Below, in pieces: positions 15,278 to 22,853 of a DNA stretch of 36,542 bases. The stretch comes from Bradyrhizobium iriomotense. GTDB taxonomy: Bacteria; Pseudomonadota; Alphaproteobacteria; Rhizobiales; Xanthobacteraceae. The translations under genes and the position numbers were made by a program. Numbering within the stretch: the first letter of the stretch is position 1; each line of letters begins with the position of its first letter. The notes beneath the pieces are model-generated. The model was not told where the DNA came from. It worked only from the letters and a program-made list of their open reading frames with translations, and searched no databases. Where the stretch lies: the NCBI RefSeq assembly GCF_018130765.1, contig NZ_JAFCJZ010000040.1, positions 1-36,542 on the forward strand, given 5' to 3'.

Positions 15278-15790
15278 ATGACGGTTTTGACCTGGTCCGA
15301 CGATCGCGTCGAGCAGCTGAAAAAGCTCTGGGAGGCCGGATTGTCGGCCAGCCAGATCGCAGCCGAGCTCGGCAACGTGACCCGTAATGCCGTGATCGGC
15401 AAGGTGCACAGGCTCGGCCTGTCCGGCCGCGCCAAGAGCCCCTCATCGGCAGCTCCCCGGCCGCGCAAGGCGCGTCCCGCGCAGCACATGATGCGCGTGA
15501 CCCGCCCGATCGCACGCGGCAACACCGCGCTGGCGCAGGCCTTCGAGGTCGAGGTCGAGGCGGAGCCTGTGACCTACGACAACGTGGTGCCGATGAGCCA
15601 GCGCCTGTCGCTGCTGGAGCTGAACGAGGCGACCTGCCACTGGCCGGTCGGCGATCCCTCGAGCCCGGATTTCTTCTTCTGCGGCGGCAAGGCGCTGTCG
15701 GGTCTGCCCTACTGCGCCCAGCACTCGCGCGTGGCCTATCAGCCCGCGGCAGATCGCCGTCGCGCGCCGGCAAAGCCGGGCACGCGGTGA
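15278..15790 (+). CDS. gcrA: GcrA cell-cycle transcription regulator
   Basis: GcrA is an alphaproteobacterial factor that binds sigma-70 RNA polymerase and activates promoters carrying CcrM-methylated GANTC sites. The 170-residue product begins with the signature helix-turn-helix WSDDRVEQLKKLWEAGLSAS, then QIAAELG and RNAVIGKVHRLGLSGR (about 6-51). A basic Pro/Ala linker follows. The C-terminal polymerase-binding part includes LLELNEATCHWPVGDP, FFFCGGKALSG and PYCAQHSRVAYQP (about 108-150), with its conserved cysteines. The ATG at 15278 follows GGGAAAGGG. The gene stands alone, divergent from argD. Confidence 0.96.
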   Translation: MTVLTWSDDRVEQLKKLWEAGLSASQIAAELGNVTRNAVIGKVHRLGLSGRAKSPSSAAPRPRKARPAQHMMRVTRPIARGNTALAQAFEVEVEAEPVTYDNVVPMSQRLSLLELNEATCHWPVGDPSSPDFFFCGGKALSGLPYCAQHSRVAYQPAADRRRAPAKPGTR

Positions 15791-15812
15791 GTTCGTCGAT
15801 CTAGCTGATTGC

Positions 15813-15833
15813 AGCCGTCACACGATGACGGCT
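15813..15833 (+). terminator. Possible gcrA terminator hairpin
   Basis: AGCCGTCA (15813-15820) and TGACGGCT (15826-15833) form a perfect 8-bp stem with a five-base loop, 22 bases after the gcrA stop. No T tract follows, so its function is uncertain. Confidence 0.4.
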
Positions 15834-15846
15834 CGACATATCCGAT

Positions 15847-16033
15847 GTCGTCCCGGACAAGCGCGCCCCAAGCGCGCGCAGATCCGGGACCCATAGCCAC
15901 CGCAAGATGTGGTTACGGGACTCGGAGTTACCTTTTCGCAAAACAACTACGCCCTGTGGTTATGGGTCCCGGATCTACGCTCCGTCCTGGACAACGCTAC
16001 GCGTTGCCAGGAGCTACGCTTGTCCGGGACGAC
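15847..16033. repeat. Long palindromic intergenic repeat, type C (copy 2)
   Basis: GTCGTCCCGGACAAGCGCGC at the left is inverted at the right end as CTTGTCCGGGACGAC. GATCCGGGACCCATAGCCAC is matched by GTGGTTATGGGTCCCGGATC. An extra inner hairpin (CAACGCTACGCGTTG) lies near the right end. It fills the gap between the convergent gcrA and phoB genes. Confidence 0.87.
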
Positions 16034-16059
16034 GGCTGTGATTGTTGACGCCGCGTGCC

Positions 16060-16767
16060 TTAGGTCTGCTCGGCCTTCGCAAAGCGATCGTCGAGCGCAT
16101 AACCTGCACCGCGGACGGTGCGGATCGGGTCCTGCTCGCGTCCGAGATTGAGCAGCTTGCGCAGGCGGCCGATATGGACGTCGACAGTGCGCTCGTCGAT
16201 GTAGATGTCGCGGCCCCAGACGCTGTCGAGCAGCTGCTCGCGCGAGAACACGCGGCCGGGATGCTCCAGGAAGAACTCCAGCAGGCGATACTCGGTCGGA
16301 CCGAGATCGATCGGCCGGCCCGAGCGCGCGACGCGGCGCTTGTCGCGATCGAGCTCGATGTCGCCATAGGCGAGCACAGTGGCGAGCCGCTCGGGGCTTG
16401 CGCGCCGCAAGAGGCCCTTCACGCGCGCCAGCAGCTCCGGCACCGAGAACGGCTTGACGATGTAATCGTCGGCGCCGGTCGCAAGACCGCGCACCCGCTC
16501 GCTCTCCTCGCCGCGCGCGGTGAGCATGATGATGGGAAGCTGCTTGGTCTCGGGACGGGTGCGCAGCCGCCGGCACAGCTCGATGCCCGAGAGGCCCGGC
16601 AGCATCCAGTCGAGCACGATCAGGTCGGGGATGTGCTCCTTGAGGCGGGTGTCGGCATCGTCGCCGCGCATCACCGTCTCGACGTCATAGCCGTCGCCTT
16701 CGAGGTTGTAGCGGAGAAGCTCGGTGAGAGCTTCCTCGTCCTCAACCACCATAATGCGTGCGCCCAT
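16060..16767 (-). CDS. phoB: Phosphate regulon response regulator PhoB
   Basis: PhoB is the DNA-binding partner of the sensor PhoR and activates Pho-box promoters when phosphate is scarce. The 235-residue protein has a receiver domain (ILVVED-like MVVEDEEAL, phospho-acceptor D53 in VLDWMLPG, and K of VKPFSVPEL). It ends in an OmpR-type winged helix (LGPTEYRLLEFFLEHPGRVF, RTVDVHIGRLRKLL, RTVRGAGYAL). The ATG at 16767 follows GGAGCGAC. It is last in the phoR-pstSCAB-phoU-phoB series, 24 bases after phoU, so it is probably raised by its own action at pstS. Confidence 0.97.
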   Translation of the reverse strand: MGARIMVVEDEEALTELLRYNLEGDGYDVETVMRGDDADTRLKEHIPDLIVLDWMLPGLSGIELCRRLRTRPETKQLPIIMLTARGEESERVRGLATGADDYIVKPFSVPELLARVKGLLRRASPERLATVLAYGDIELDRDKRRVARSGRPIDLGPTEYRLLEFFLEHPGRVFSREQLLDSVWGRDIYIDERTVDVHIGRLRKLLNLGREQDPIRTVRGAGYALDDRFAKAEQT

Positions 16768-16791
16768 GGTTGTTGTCGCTCCTTAAAGTCT

Positions 16792-17508
16792 TCAGGTATT
16801 CGGGACCGTCGTGGCGAAGGTCGTCATGTCGCCCTTCGGCCGCTTGTCGGTGATGGCCTGGCCCTCGATCATGTAGAACACGGTCTCGGCGATGTTGGTG
16901 GCGTGGTCGCCGATCCGCTCGATGTTCTTGGCGCAGAACATCAAATGGATGCAGAACGAGATGTTGCGCGGATCCTCCATCATGTAGGTGAGGAGCTCGC
17001 GGAACAGCGAGGTGCAGATGGCGTCGACTTCCTCGTCGCCCTTCCACACCGCCATCGCCGCCGGCAGATCGTGCGCGGCATAGGCGTCCAGCACCGACTT
17101 GACCTGCTGCTGCACGAGGTCGGTCATGTGCTCAAGGCCGCGGAACAGTTTCAACGGATGGAAGTCGGCATCGAGCGCGGCGACGCGCTTGCCCATGTTC
17201 TTGGCGAGGTCGCCGATGCGCTCCAGATCGGTCGCAACGCGCATGGCGCCGACGATCTCGCGCAGATCCACCGCCATCGGCTGGCGGCGGGCGATAGTGA
17301 GCACGGCGCGCTCCTCGATCTTCTTCTGCAGCGCGTCGAGCTCGGCGTCGGTGGTGACGACGCGCTGGCCGAGCGCGACGTCGCGGCGGATCAGCGCGTT
17401 GACGGAATCGACGATCATGCGCTCGGCGATGCCGCCCATCTCGGCGACCAGGCGGGTGAGCTCCTGGAGGTCGGTGTCGAAGGCCTTTGCGGTATGTTCA
17501 GAACCCAT
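16792..17508 (-). CDS. phoU: Phosphate signalling protein PhoU
   Basis: PhoU couples the Pst transporter to PhoR and shuts the Pho response when phosphate is plentiful. The 238-residue product is all-helical with two PhoU repeats. Each has the metal-binding E/D-xxx-D pattern: RVATDLERIGDLAKNMGKR near 93-111 and CAKNIERIGDHATNIAE near 196-212. The ATG at 17508 (MGSEHTAKAFD) is the normal family start and follows AGGAGACAG. It lies 11 bases after the pstB stop. Confidence 0.96.
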   Translation of the reverse strand: MGSEHTAKAFDTDLQELTRLVAEMGGIAERMIVDSVNALIRRDVALGQRVVTTDAELDALQKKIEERAVLTIARRQPMAVDLREIVGAMRVATDLERIGDLAKNMGKRVAALDADFHPLKLFRGLEHMTDLVQQQVKSVLDAYAAHDLPAAMAVWKGDEEVDAICTSLFRELLTYMMEDPRNISFCIHLMFCAKNIERIGDHATNIAETVFYMIEGQAITDKRPKGDMTTFATTVPNT

Positions 17509-17519
17509 GTCCTGTCTCC

Positions 17520-18338
17520 TCAGCCGAACCGGCCGGTAATGTAATCCTGCGTGCGCCGATCGCTCGGCGACGTGAAGATCTTGCTGGTGTCGTCGAACTC
17601 GATCAGCTCGCCGAGATACATGAAGGCGGTCTTGTCCGAGACGCGCGCCGCCTGCTGCATGTTGTGGGTGACGATCGCGATCGTGTAGTTCTCGGACAGC
17701 TCCTGGATCAGCTCCTCGACCTTGGCGGTCGAGATCGGGTCGAGCGCCGAGCAGGGCTCGTCGAACAAGATCACTTCGGGCCGCACCGCGACGGTGCGGG
17801 CGATGCAGAGGCGCTGCTGCTGGCCGCCGGAGAGCGACAGGCCCGAGGCGTTGAGCTTGTCCTTGACCTCGTTCCACAGCGCGCCGCCGCGCAGCGCCTT
17901 CTCGACACGGTCGTCCATCTCGGACTTCGAGATCTTCTCATAGAGACGGATGCCGAAGGCGATGTTCTCGTAGATCGTCATCGGGAACGGCGTCGGCTTC
18001 TGGAACACCATGCCGACGCGGGCGCGGAGCAGATTGAGATCGAGCTTTGGGTCGAGGATGTTGGTCTGGTCGAGCATGAGCTGACCGGTGACACGCTGGC
18101 CCGGATAGAGGTCGTACATCCGGTTGAAGATGCGCAGCAGGGTCGACTTGCCGCAGCCCGACGGGCCGATGAACGCGGTGACGCGGTTGGTGCCGAGCGT
18201 CAGATTGATGTTCTTCAGCGCATGGTGCTCGCCGTAATAGAAGTTGAGGTTACGCACCGTCACCTTGGCGGGCGCTTCCGGCAGCGGCTGCGAGGCGAGA
18301 TGGGCGCTGGAACTCATGGATACGGAAAGGTCGGTCAT
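17520..18338 (-). CDS. pstB: Phosphate ABC transporter ATP-binding protein
   Basis: PstB powers high-affinity phosphate import through PstCA. The 272-residue ATPase shows Walker A GPSGCGKST, Q-loop VFQKPTPFPMTIYENI, signature LSGGQQQR, Walker B VILFDEPCSALDP and the switch histidine in VTHNMQQA. The spacing and the wording of the Q-loop are specific for PstB. The ATG at 18338 (MTDLSVSM) overlaps the pstA stop by ATGA, so pstA and pstB are translationally coupled. Confidence 0.97.
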   Translation of the reverse strand: MTDLSVSMSSSAHLASQPLPEAPAKVTVRNLNFYYGEHHALKNINLTLGTNRVTAFIGPSGCGKSTLLRIFNRMYDLYPGQRVTGQLMLDQTNILDPKLDLNLLRARVGMVFQKPTPFPMTIYENIAFGIRLYEKISKSEMDDRVEKALRGGALWNEVKDKLNASGLSLSGGQQQRLCIARTVAVRPEVILFDEPCSALDPISTAKVEELIQELSENYTIAIVTHNMQQAARVSDKTAFMYLGELIEFDDTSKIFTSPSDRRTQDYITGRFG

Positions 18339-19180
18339 TTTGCAGTCCTCTCGGCGCCGAGGATGCGCGCGCCAATGTTCAGGGCAAGCACGGTGATCGT
18401 GATCAGCAGCGCGCCGCTCCAGGCGAGCTGCTTCCAATAGGCGTAGGGGCTCTGCACGAAGTTGTTGATGGTGACCGGCAGGTTCGCCATCGTCTTGTTC
18501 AGGCCGAGGCTGAAGAACTGGTTCGACAGCGCGGTGAAGAGCAGCGGCGCGGTCTCGCCCGCGACGCGGGCGGTGGCGAGCAGCACGCCGGTGATGAGAC
18601 CGGAGCGGGCCGCACGATAGGCGATGCGCTTGATTACCAGCGAGCGCGGCAGGCCGAGCGCGGAAGCCGCCTCGCGCAGCGCGTTCGGCACCAGCAGCAG
18701 CATGTCCTCGGTGGTGCGCAGCACCACGGGGATGACGATCACGGCGAGCGCCAGCGCGCCCGCAATCGCCGAGAAGCCGCGCATCGGCACCACCACCGCG
18801 CCGTAGATGAACAGGCCGATGATGATCGAAGGCGCCGACAGCAGGATGTCGTTGATGAAGCGGATCACCGAGGTCAGCTTGTCGTTGCGGCCGTACTCGG
18901 CGAGATAGGTGCCGGCGAACAGGCCGAGCGGCGCGCCGATGCCGACGCCGAGCACGGTCATGATGATCGAGCCGACGATCGCGTTGCGCAGGCCGCCTTC
19001 GGTCGAGCCCGGAGGCGGCGTGTCGGCGACGAAGATCTGCAGGTTCAGACCGGCGATGCCGTTGTAGAGCAGCGTGATCAGGATCAGCGCGAGCCAGGTG
19101 ACGCCGAAGGCGGCGGCGGCAATGCAGAGGCCGCGGATGACGATGTCCTTGCGGCGGCGGCGGGCGTAAATCGGATTCAT
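18335..19180 (-). CDS. pstA: Phosphate ABC transporter permease PstA
   Basis: PstA is one of two inner-membrane channel subunits for phosphate. The 281-residue protein has six hydrophobic helices. The first is near residues 17-40 and the permease loop motif EAASALGLPRSLVIKRIAYRAA lies near 178-199. GGLRNAIVGSIIMTVLG and the GETAPLLFTALSNQFF ending are typical of PstA. Its ATG begins two bases downstream of the pstC stop. Confidence 0.95.
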   Translation of the reverse strand: MNPIYARRRRKDIVIRGLCIAAAAFGVTWLALILITLLYNGIAGLNLQIFVADTPPPGSTEGGLRNAIVGSIIMTVLGVGIGAPLGLFAGTYLAEYGRNDKLTSVIRFINDILLSAPSIIIGLFIYGAVVVPMRGFSAIAGALALAVIVIPVVLRTTEDMLLLVPNALREAASALGLPRSLVIKRIAYRAARSGLITGVLLATARVAGETAPLLFTALSNQFFSLGLNKTMANLPVTINNFVQSPYAYWKQLAWSGALLITITVLALNIGARILGAERTAK

Positions 19181-19181
19181 G

Positions 19182-20180
19182 TTACTTCCCCGCCTTCTTT
19201 TCGAGGCGCAGCAGCATCAGCCGCGCGCCGGCGAGCACGAAGAACGTCAGCACGAACAGCAAGAGGCCGAGCAGGATCAGGCCGGACTGGTGCAGGCCGT
19301 CGCTCTCGGCGAACTCGGATGCGATCGCCGCCGAGATCGTGGTGCCCGGGGCGAAGATCGACGAGGAAATCCGGAACGAGTTGCCGATGATGAAGGTCAC
19401 CGCCATGGTCTCGCCGAGCGCGCGGCCCAGCGCCAGCATGACGCCGCCGATGATGCCGACGCGGGTGTAGGGGATCACCACGCTGCGCACGACTTCCCAG
19501 GTGGTGCAGCCGACGCCGTAGGCGGCCTCTTTCAGCACCGGCGGCACCGTCTTGAACACGTCGACCGAGATCGAGGTGATGAAGGGCAGCACCATGATGG
19601 CGAGGATCAGCGCCGCGTTGAACAGGCTGAGATAGGACGGGGGTCCCGCGAAGATCGCGCCCAGGACGGGGACGCCGTCGAAGATCTTGATCATGAAGGG
19701 CTGGAACGTGTTGGCCAGGAACGGGCCCAGCACGAAGAAGCCCCACATGCCGTAGATGATCGAGGGGATGCCGGCGAGCAGCTCGACGGCCATGCCGATC
19801 GGGCGGCGCAGCCATTGCGGGCACAGCTCGGTGAGGAAGATCGCAATGCCGAGACCAACCGGGATGGCGATCAGCATCGCGATGAAGGAGGTGACGAGCG
19901 TGCCGTACATCGGCCCGAGCGCGCCGAGCACGGGCGGATCGGCCGACGGCGCCCAGCGCTGCGTCCACAGGAAGGAGATGCCGTATTCCTTCATCGCCGG
20001 GAAGGCGCCGACGATCAGCGAGATGATGATGCCGCCGAGGATCAGCAGCACCGAGATCGCGGACAGCCGCGTGATCCAGTAGAAGGTGAGATCGCCGAGC
20101 TTGAACGCGCTCAAGGCCTTGGCGCGATCATACGGTCCGGCGGCATCAATCACGTTGCTCTCGACAGCCATCTCAGCCAC
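19182..20180 (-). CDS. pstC: Phosphate ABC transporter permease PstC
   Basis: PstC pairs with PstA to form the phosphate channel. The 332-residue protein has a cytosolic N terminus (FKLGDLTFYWITRLSA) and about six or seven membrane helices. GIPSIIYGMWGFFVLGPFL, the EAAYGVGCTTWEVVRSVVIP loop and ALGETMAVTFIIGNS are family blocks. A GTG at 20180 has AGGGG at good distance; an ATG nine bases later is the alternative. The first two helices frame a large periplasmic loop, as in the family. Confidence 0.95.
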   Translation of the reverse strand: MAEMAVESNVIDAAGPYDRAKALSAFKLGDLTFYWITRLSAISVLLILGGIIISLIVGAFPAMKEYGISFLWTQRWAPSADPPVLGALGPMYGTLVTSFIAMLIAIPVGLGIAIFLTELCPQWLRRPIGMAVELLAGIPSIIYGMWGFFVLGPFLANTFQPFMIKIFDGVPVLGAIFAGPPSYLSLFNAALILAIMVLPFITSISVDVFKTVPPVLKEAAYGVGCTTWEVVRSVVIPYTRVGIIGGVMLALGRALGETMAVTFIIGNSFRISSSIFAPGTTISAAIASEFAESDGLHQSGLILLGLLLFVLTFFVLAGARLMLLRLEKKAGK

Positions 20181-20228
20181 GCCGATCCCCTGTACCCGTT
20201 ATTTATATACGCTTGTTGTTGGTGGCGC

Positions 20229-20260
20229 GCTCCGGATGCGGCGCGAGGCCGATCCGGAGC
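20229..20260 (-). other. Hairpin between pstS and pstC
   Basis: GCTCCGGAT (20229-20237) pairs with ATCCGGAGC (20252-20260) across a 14-base loop, in the 128-base gap after the pstS stop. Such intercistronic hairpins often stabilise the upstream mRNA and let the binding protein be made in excess of the permease. No T tract follows on the minus strand. Confidence 0.5.
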
Positions 20261-20308
20261 GGAGATCTTGGAGATCATTCCGGCACCATGTCCGGGACAG
20301 GGAGCGCC

Positions 20309-21322
20309 TTAGCTCTTGATCTCGGCAGCCCAGGTCTTCTCGATCAGGGTCACGACGCCCTCGGGCATCGGGATGTAGTCGAGCTCCTCAGCCGCCTTGC
20401 CGCCGTTCTTGAAGGCCCAGCGGAAGAACTTGATGGCTTCCTGCGAGGCCGCCTTGTCGGTGGCGTCCTTGTGCATGAGGATGAAGGTCGCCGCCGTGAT
20501 CGGCCAGGACTTGTCGCCCGGCTGGTCGGTCAGGATGACGTAGTAGCCGGGAGCCTTGGCCCAGTCGGCGTTGGAAGCGGCCGCCTGGAAGGCTTCGACG
20601 GTCGGCTGCACCGGCTTGCCGGCCTTGTTGACGAGACCGGTGTAGGTCAGCTTGTTCTGCTTGGCATAGGCGTACTCGACGTAGCCGATCGAGTTCTTGG
20701 TCTGGCTGATGTTGCCCGACACGCCTTCGTTGCCCTTGGCGCCGACGCCGACCGGCCACTCGACCGCGGTGCCCTCACCGACCTTGCTCTTCCAGTCCGC
20801 GCTGGCCTTGGAGAGATAGTTGGTGAAGTTGAAGGTGGTGCCCGAACCGTCCGAGCGACGGACCACGGTGATGGCGTCCGACGGCAGCTTCGCGTTCGGA
20901 TTGAGCTTCTTGATCGCGGCGTCGTCCCACTTGGTGATCTTGCCGAGATAGATGTTGGCCAGGGTCTCGCCGTCGAACACCAGCTCGCCCGGCTTCACGC
21001 CCTCGATGTTGACGACGGGGACGATGGCGCCCATCACCATCGGCCACTGGACGAGGCCGTCCTTCTCGAGCTGCTCGGCCTTGAGCGGCGCATCGCTGGC
21101 GCCGAAGGTCACGGTCTTGGCCTGGATCTGCTTGATGCCGCCGCCCGAGCCGATCGACTGGTAGTTCAGACCGTTGCCGGTCTCCTTCTTGTAGGCGTCA
21201 GCCCATTTGGAATAGATCGGGAACGGGAAGGTCGCACCGGCACCCGTGATATCGGCAGCAAAGGCCGCCGTCGTCGATGCGGCGACCAAGCCGGCAACGA
21301 CGATCGTTTTGATGAAATTCAT
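20309..21322 (-). CDS. pstS: Periplasmic phosphate-binding protein PstS
   Basis: PstS captures phosphate in the periplasm and delivers it to PstCAB. The 337-residue precursor has a signal peptide MNFIKTIVVAGLVAASTTAA ending at AFA-A. The mature start DITGAGATFPFPIYSKWADA is the classic PstS N terminus. Phosphate-contact blocks GSGGGIKQI, FGASDAPL and RRSDGSGTTFNFTNYLS are present. The ATG at 21322 was chosen because it places the signal peptide first. A Pho box lies about 100 bases upstream. It is the first gene after phoR and probably starts the main phosphate-induced transcript. Confidence 0.97.
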   Translation of the reverse strand: MNFIKTIVVAGLVAASTTAAFAADITGAGATFPFPIYSKWADAYKKETGNGLNYQSIGSGGGIKQIQAKTVTFGASDAPLKAEQLEKDGLVQWPMVMGAIVPVVNIEGVKPGELVFDGETLANIYLGKITKWDDAAIKKLNPNAKLPSDAITVVRRSDGSGTTFNFTNYLSKASADWKSKVGEGTAVEWPVGVGAKGNEGVSGNISQTKNSIGYVEYAYAKQNKLTYTGLVNKAGKPVQPTVEAFQAAASNADWAKAPGYYVILTDQPGDKSWPITAATFILMHKDATDKAASQEAIKFFRWAFKNGGKAAEELDYIPMPEGVVTLIEKTWAAEIKS

Positions 21323-21421
21323 GCTGGTCTCCATACAGGGGAGCGAAGCGCCATCCGCGCCCGATCGCGCTCCCCGTGCCGCCCCTTTAGGAGCGGTCGG
21401 CTGTGCTTTTACGAAGGTTTC

Positions 21422-21439
21422 GTGACAGTCGGATGACAC
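21422..21439 (-). promoter_or_regulatory. Pho box (PhoB binding site) upstream of pstS
   Basis: Read on the minus strand, GTGTCAT is followed after four bases by CTGTCAC. These are two 7-base direct repeats with the 11-base period of the PhoB site (consensus CTGTCAT). It lies 100 bases before the pstS start, on the correct strand, so phosphate-starvation control of pstSCAB-phoUB is expected. Confidence 0.85.
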
Positions 21440-21466
21440 CATCAAGCAACTGAAATCGCTTGTGTT

Positions 21467-22765
21467 TTAGTTCCCGGCAGGAGTCCTGACCTGGGGAAAA
21501 CAGGCGGTGAAGGTGGCACCCTGTTTCGGCACGCTCTCGATCAAAAGCCGGCCGCGATGACGGTTAAGAATATGTTTCACCAGCGATAATCCGAGCCCTG
21601 TTCCGCCCTGCGAGCGGCTGTCGCCGACATCGACCCGGTAGAAGCGCTCGGTCAGCCGCGGCAGGTGCTCAGGCGCGATGCCGGGGCCGAAATCGCGAAC
21701 CATGACCCGGATTTCCTGAGTTCCATCAGCGGCACCGCTTGAGGTCAGCGACACGATGACGCGTCCACCCGAGGCGCCGTATTTGAGCGCATTTTCGATC
21801 AGGTTCTCGAACAGGCGGAGCAGCTCCTCGCGGTCGCCCGCGATCATTACCGGCGGCTCCGGCAGATGGATCTCGACCTCGACCTGGCGCTCGCGCGCCA
21901 GCGGCTCCAGCCCGTCGGCGACCTGGCGGATGATCGGCAAGAGGTCGACCAGGGTATCGGGCCGGACATGGGCCGACAGCTCGACCCGCGACAACGAGAG
22001 CAGATCGTCGATCAGGCGCGCCATGCGGGTGGCCTGGTTGTGCATGATGCCGAGGAAGCGTTCCCGCGCCTTGGGATCGTCCTTGGCCTGGCCCTGCAGC
22101 GTGTCTATGAAGCCCGACAGCGCGGCGAGCGGCGTCCGCAGCTCGTGGCTGGCATTAGCGACGAAGTCGGCGCGCATCTCCTCGACCCGGCGCAGCGGCG
22201 TCTGGTCGTGAAACGTCATCAGCATGCATTTGTCGGCGCCACCGAAGGTGGTCGGCACCGGCACCGGCGTGATGATCAGCTCCATCCAGCGATCCACCGG
22301 GACGTGGTCGAGATAGGTCGCGCGCCGCGGCTCCGTGGTCGCGATCGACTCGCGCAGCGCCGTGATGATCTCCGGCGAGCGCAGCGCGAACTGGGCAAGC
22401 TCGTTCCGGCGCAGCGCCGGGGCGAGCTGGGCCGCTGCGGCATTGAGATGGATGACGCGGCCGGCGCGGTCGAGCAGCACAGCCGGATCCGGCATGCCGG
22501 CGACGACCGCGGCCACCGCAGCGCTCTCGACCGGGTTGATGCGCCTGACATCGTCGCGCGAGGCGGCGGGATCGTGCAATCGCCAGGGGATCAGCGCGGC
22601 GGCGGCGATGCAGAGGAACACGGCAATGGCGTGCAGCGCCGACAATTCCCCGAGCGAGACCACTACCGACAGCGCCAGCGCCGCGGCGATCAGGATGATC
22701 GTCGAGTGCCGCAGCCGGTCGGACCAGGGCTGGGCGGCGGGAGAAGAAGGGGCGTCGATCGCCAT
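21467..22765 (-). CDS. phoR: Phosphate regulon sensor histidine kinase PhoR
   Basis: PhoR phosphorylates PhoB under phosphate limitation. The 432-residue protein has two N-terminal membrane helices (about 21-39 and 44-61) and almost no periplasmic loop. A PAS domain follows (about 83-190, MPDPAVLLDRAGRVIHLN). The HisKA helix carries H207 in NASHELRTPLAALSGF. The ATPase domain shows N box LFENLIENALKYG, G1 DFGPGIAPEHLPRLTERFYR and G2 GGTGLGLSLVKHI. The ATG at 22765 follows AGGAGAAG. It is the first gene of the phosphate cluster; a short tandem repeat lies in its leader. Confidence 0.95.
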   Translation of the reverse strand: MAIDAPSSPAAQPWSDRLRHSTIILIAAALALSVVVSLGELSALHAIAVFLCIAAAALIPWRLHDPAASRDDVRRINPVESAAVAAVVAGMPDPAVLLDRAGRVIHLNAAAAQLAPALRRNELAQFALRSPEIITALRESIATTEPRRATYLDHVPVDRWMELIITPVPVPTTFGGADKCMLMTFHDQTPLRRVEEMRADFVANASHELRTPLAALSGFIDTLQGQAKDDPKARERFLGIMHNQATRMARLIDDLLSLSRVELSAHVRPDTLVDLLPIIRQVADGLEPLARERQVEVEIHLPEPPVMIAGDREELLRLFENLIENALKYGASGGRVIVSLTSSGAADGTQEIRVMVRDFGPGIAPEHLPRLTERFYRVDVGDSRSQGGTGLGLSLVKHILNRHRGRLLIESVPKQGATFTACFPQVRTPAGN

Positions 22766-22784
22766 CGGGCGGGCTTCTCCTGGA

Positions 22785-22840
22785 GGACGTGTCCTAACGG
22801 CCTTGTCTTAAGGGCCCTGTCTTAAAGGCCTTGTCTCAAG
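22785..22840. repeat. Four 14-bp tandem repeats in the phoR leader
   Basis: Units of the form GGCCTTGTCTTAAG follow head to tail at 22799-22812, 22813-22826 and 22827-22840. A more diverged unit precedes them at 22785-22798. A partial unit (GGCTTGG) starts at 22841. It lies between the upstream gene's stop (22854) and the phoR start (22765). Confidence 0.8.
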
Positions 22841-22853
22841 GGCTTGGCGCCGG

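Noticed and set aside
16042..17544. 500-codon plus-strand open frame across phoB and phoU
   Set aside because: It lies antisense to two clearly identified genes and has shadow-frame composition.
16792..17877. Longer PhoU starting upstream at 17877
   Set aside because: The first 123 codons are antisense-like frame over pstB; MGSEHTAKAFD at 17508 is the normal PhoU N terminus.
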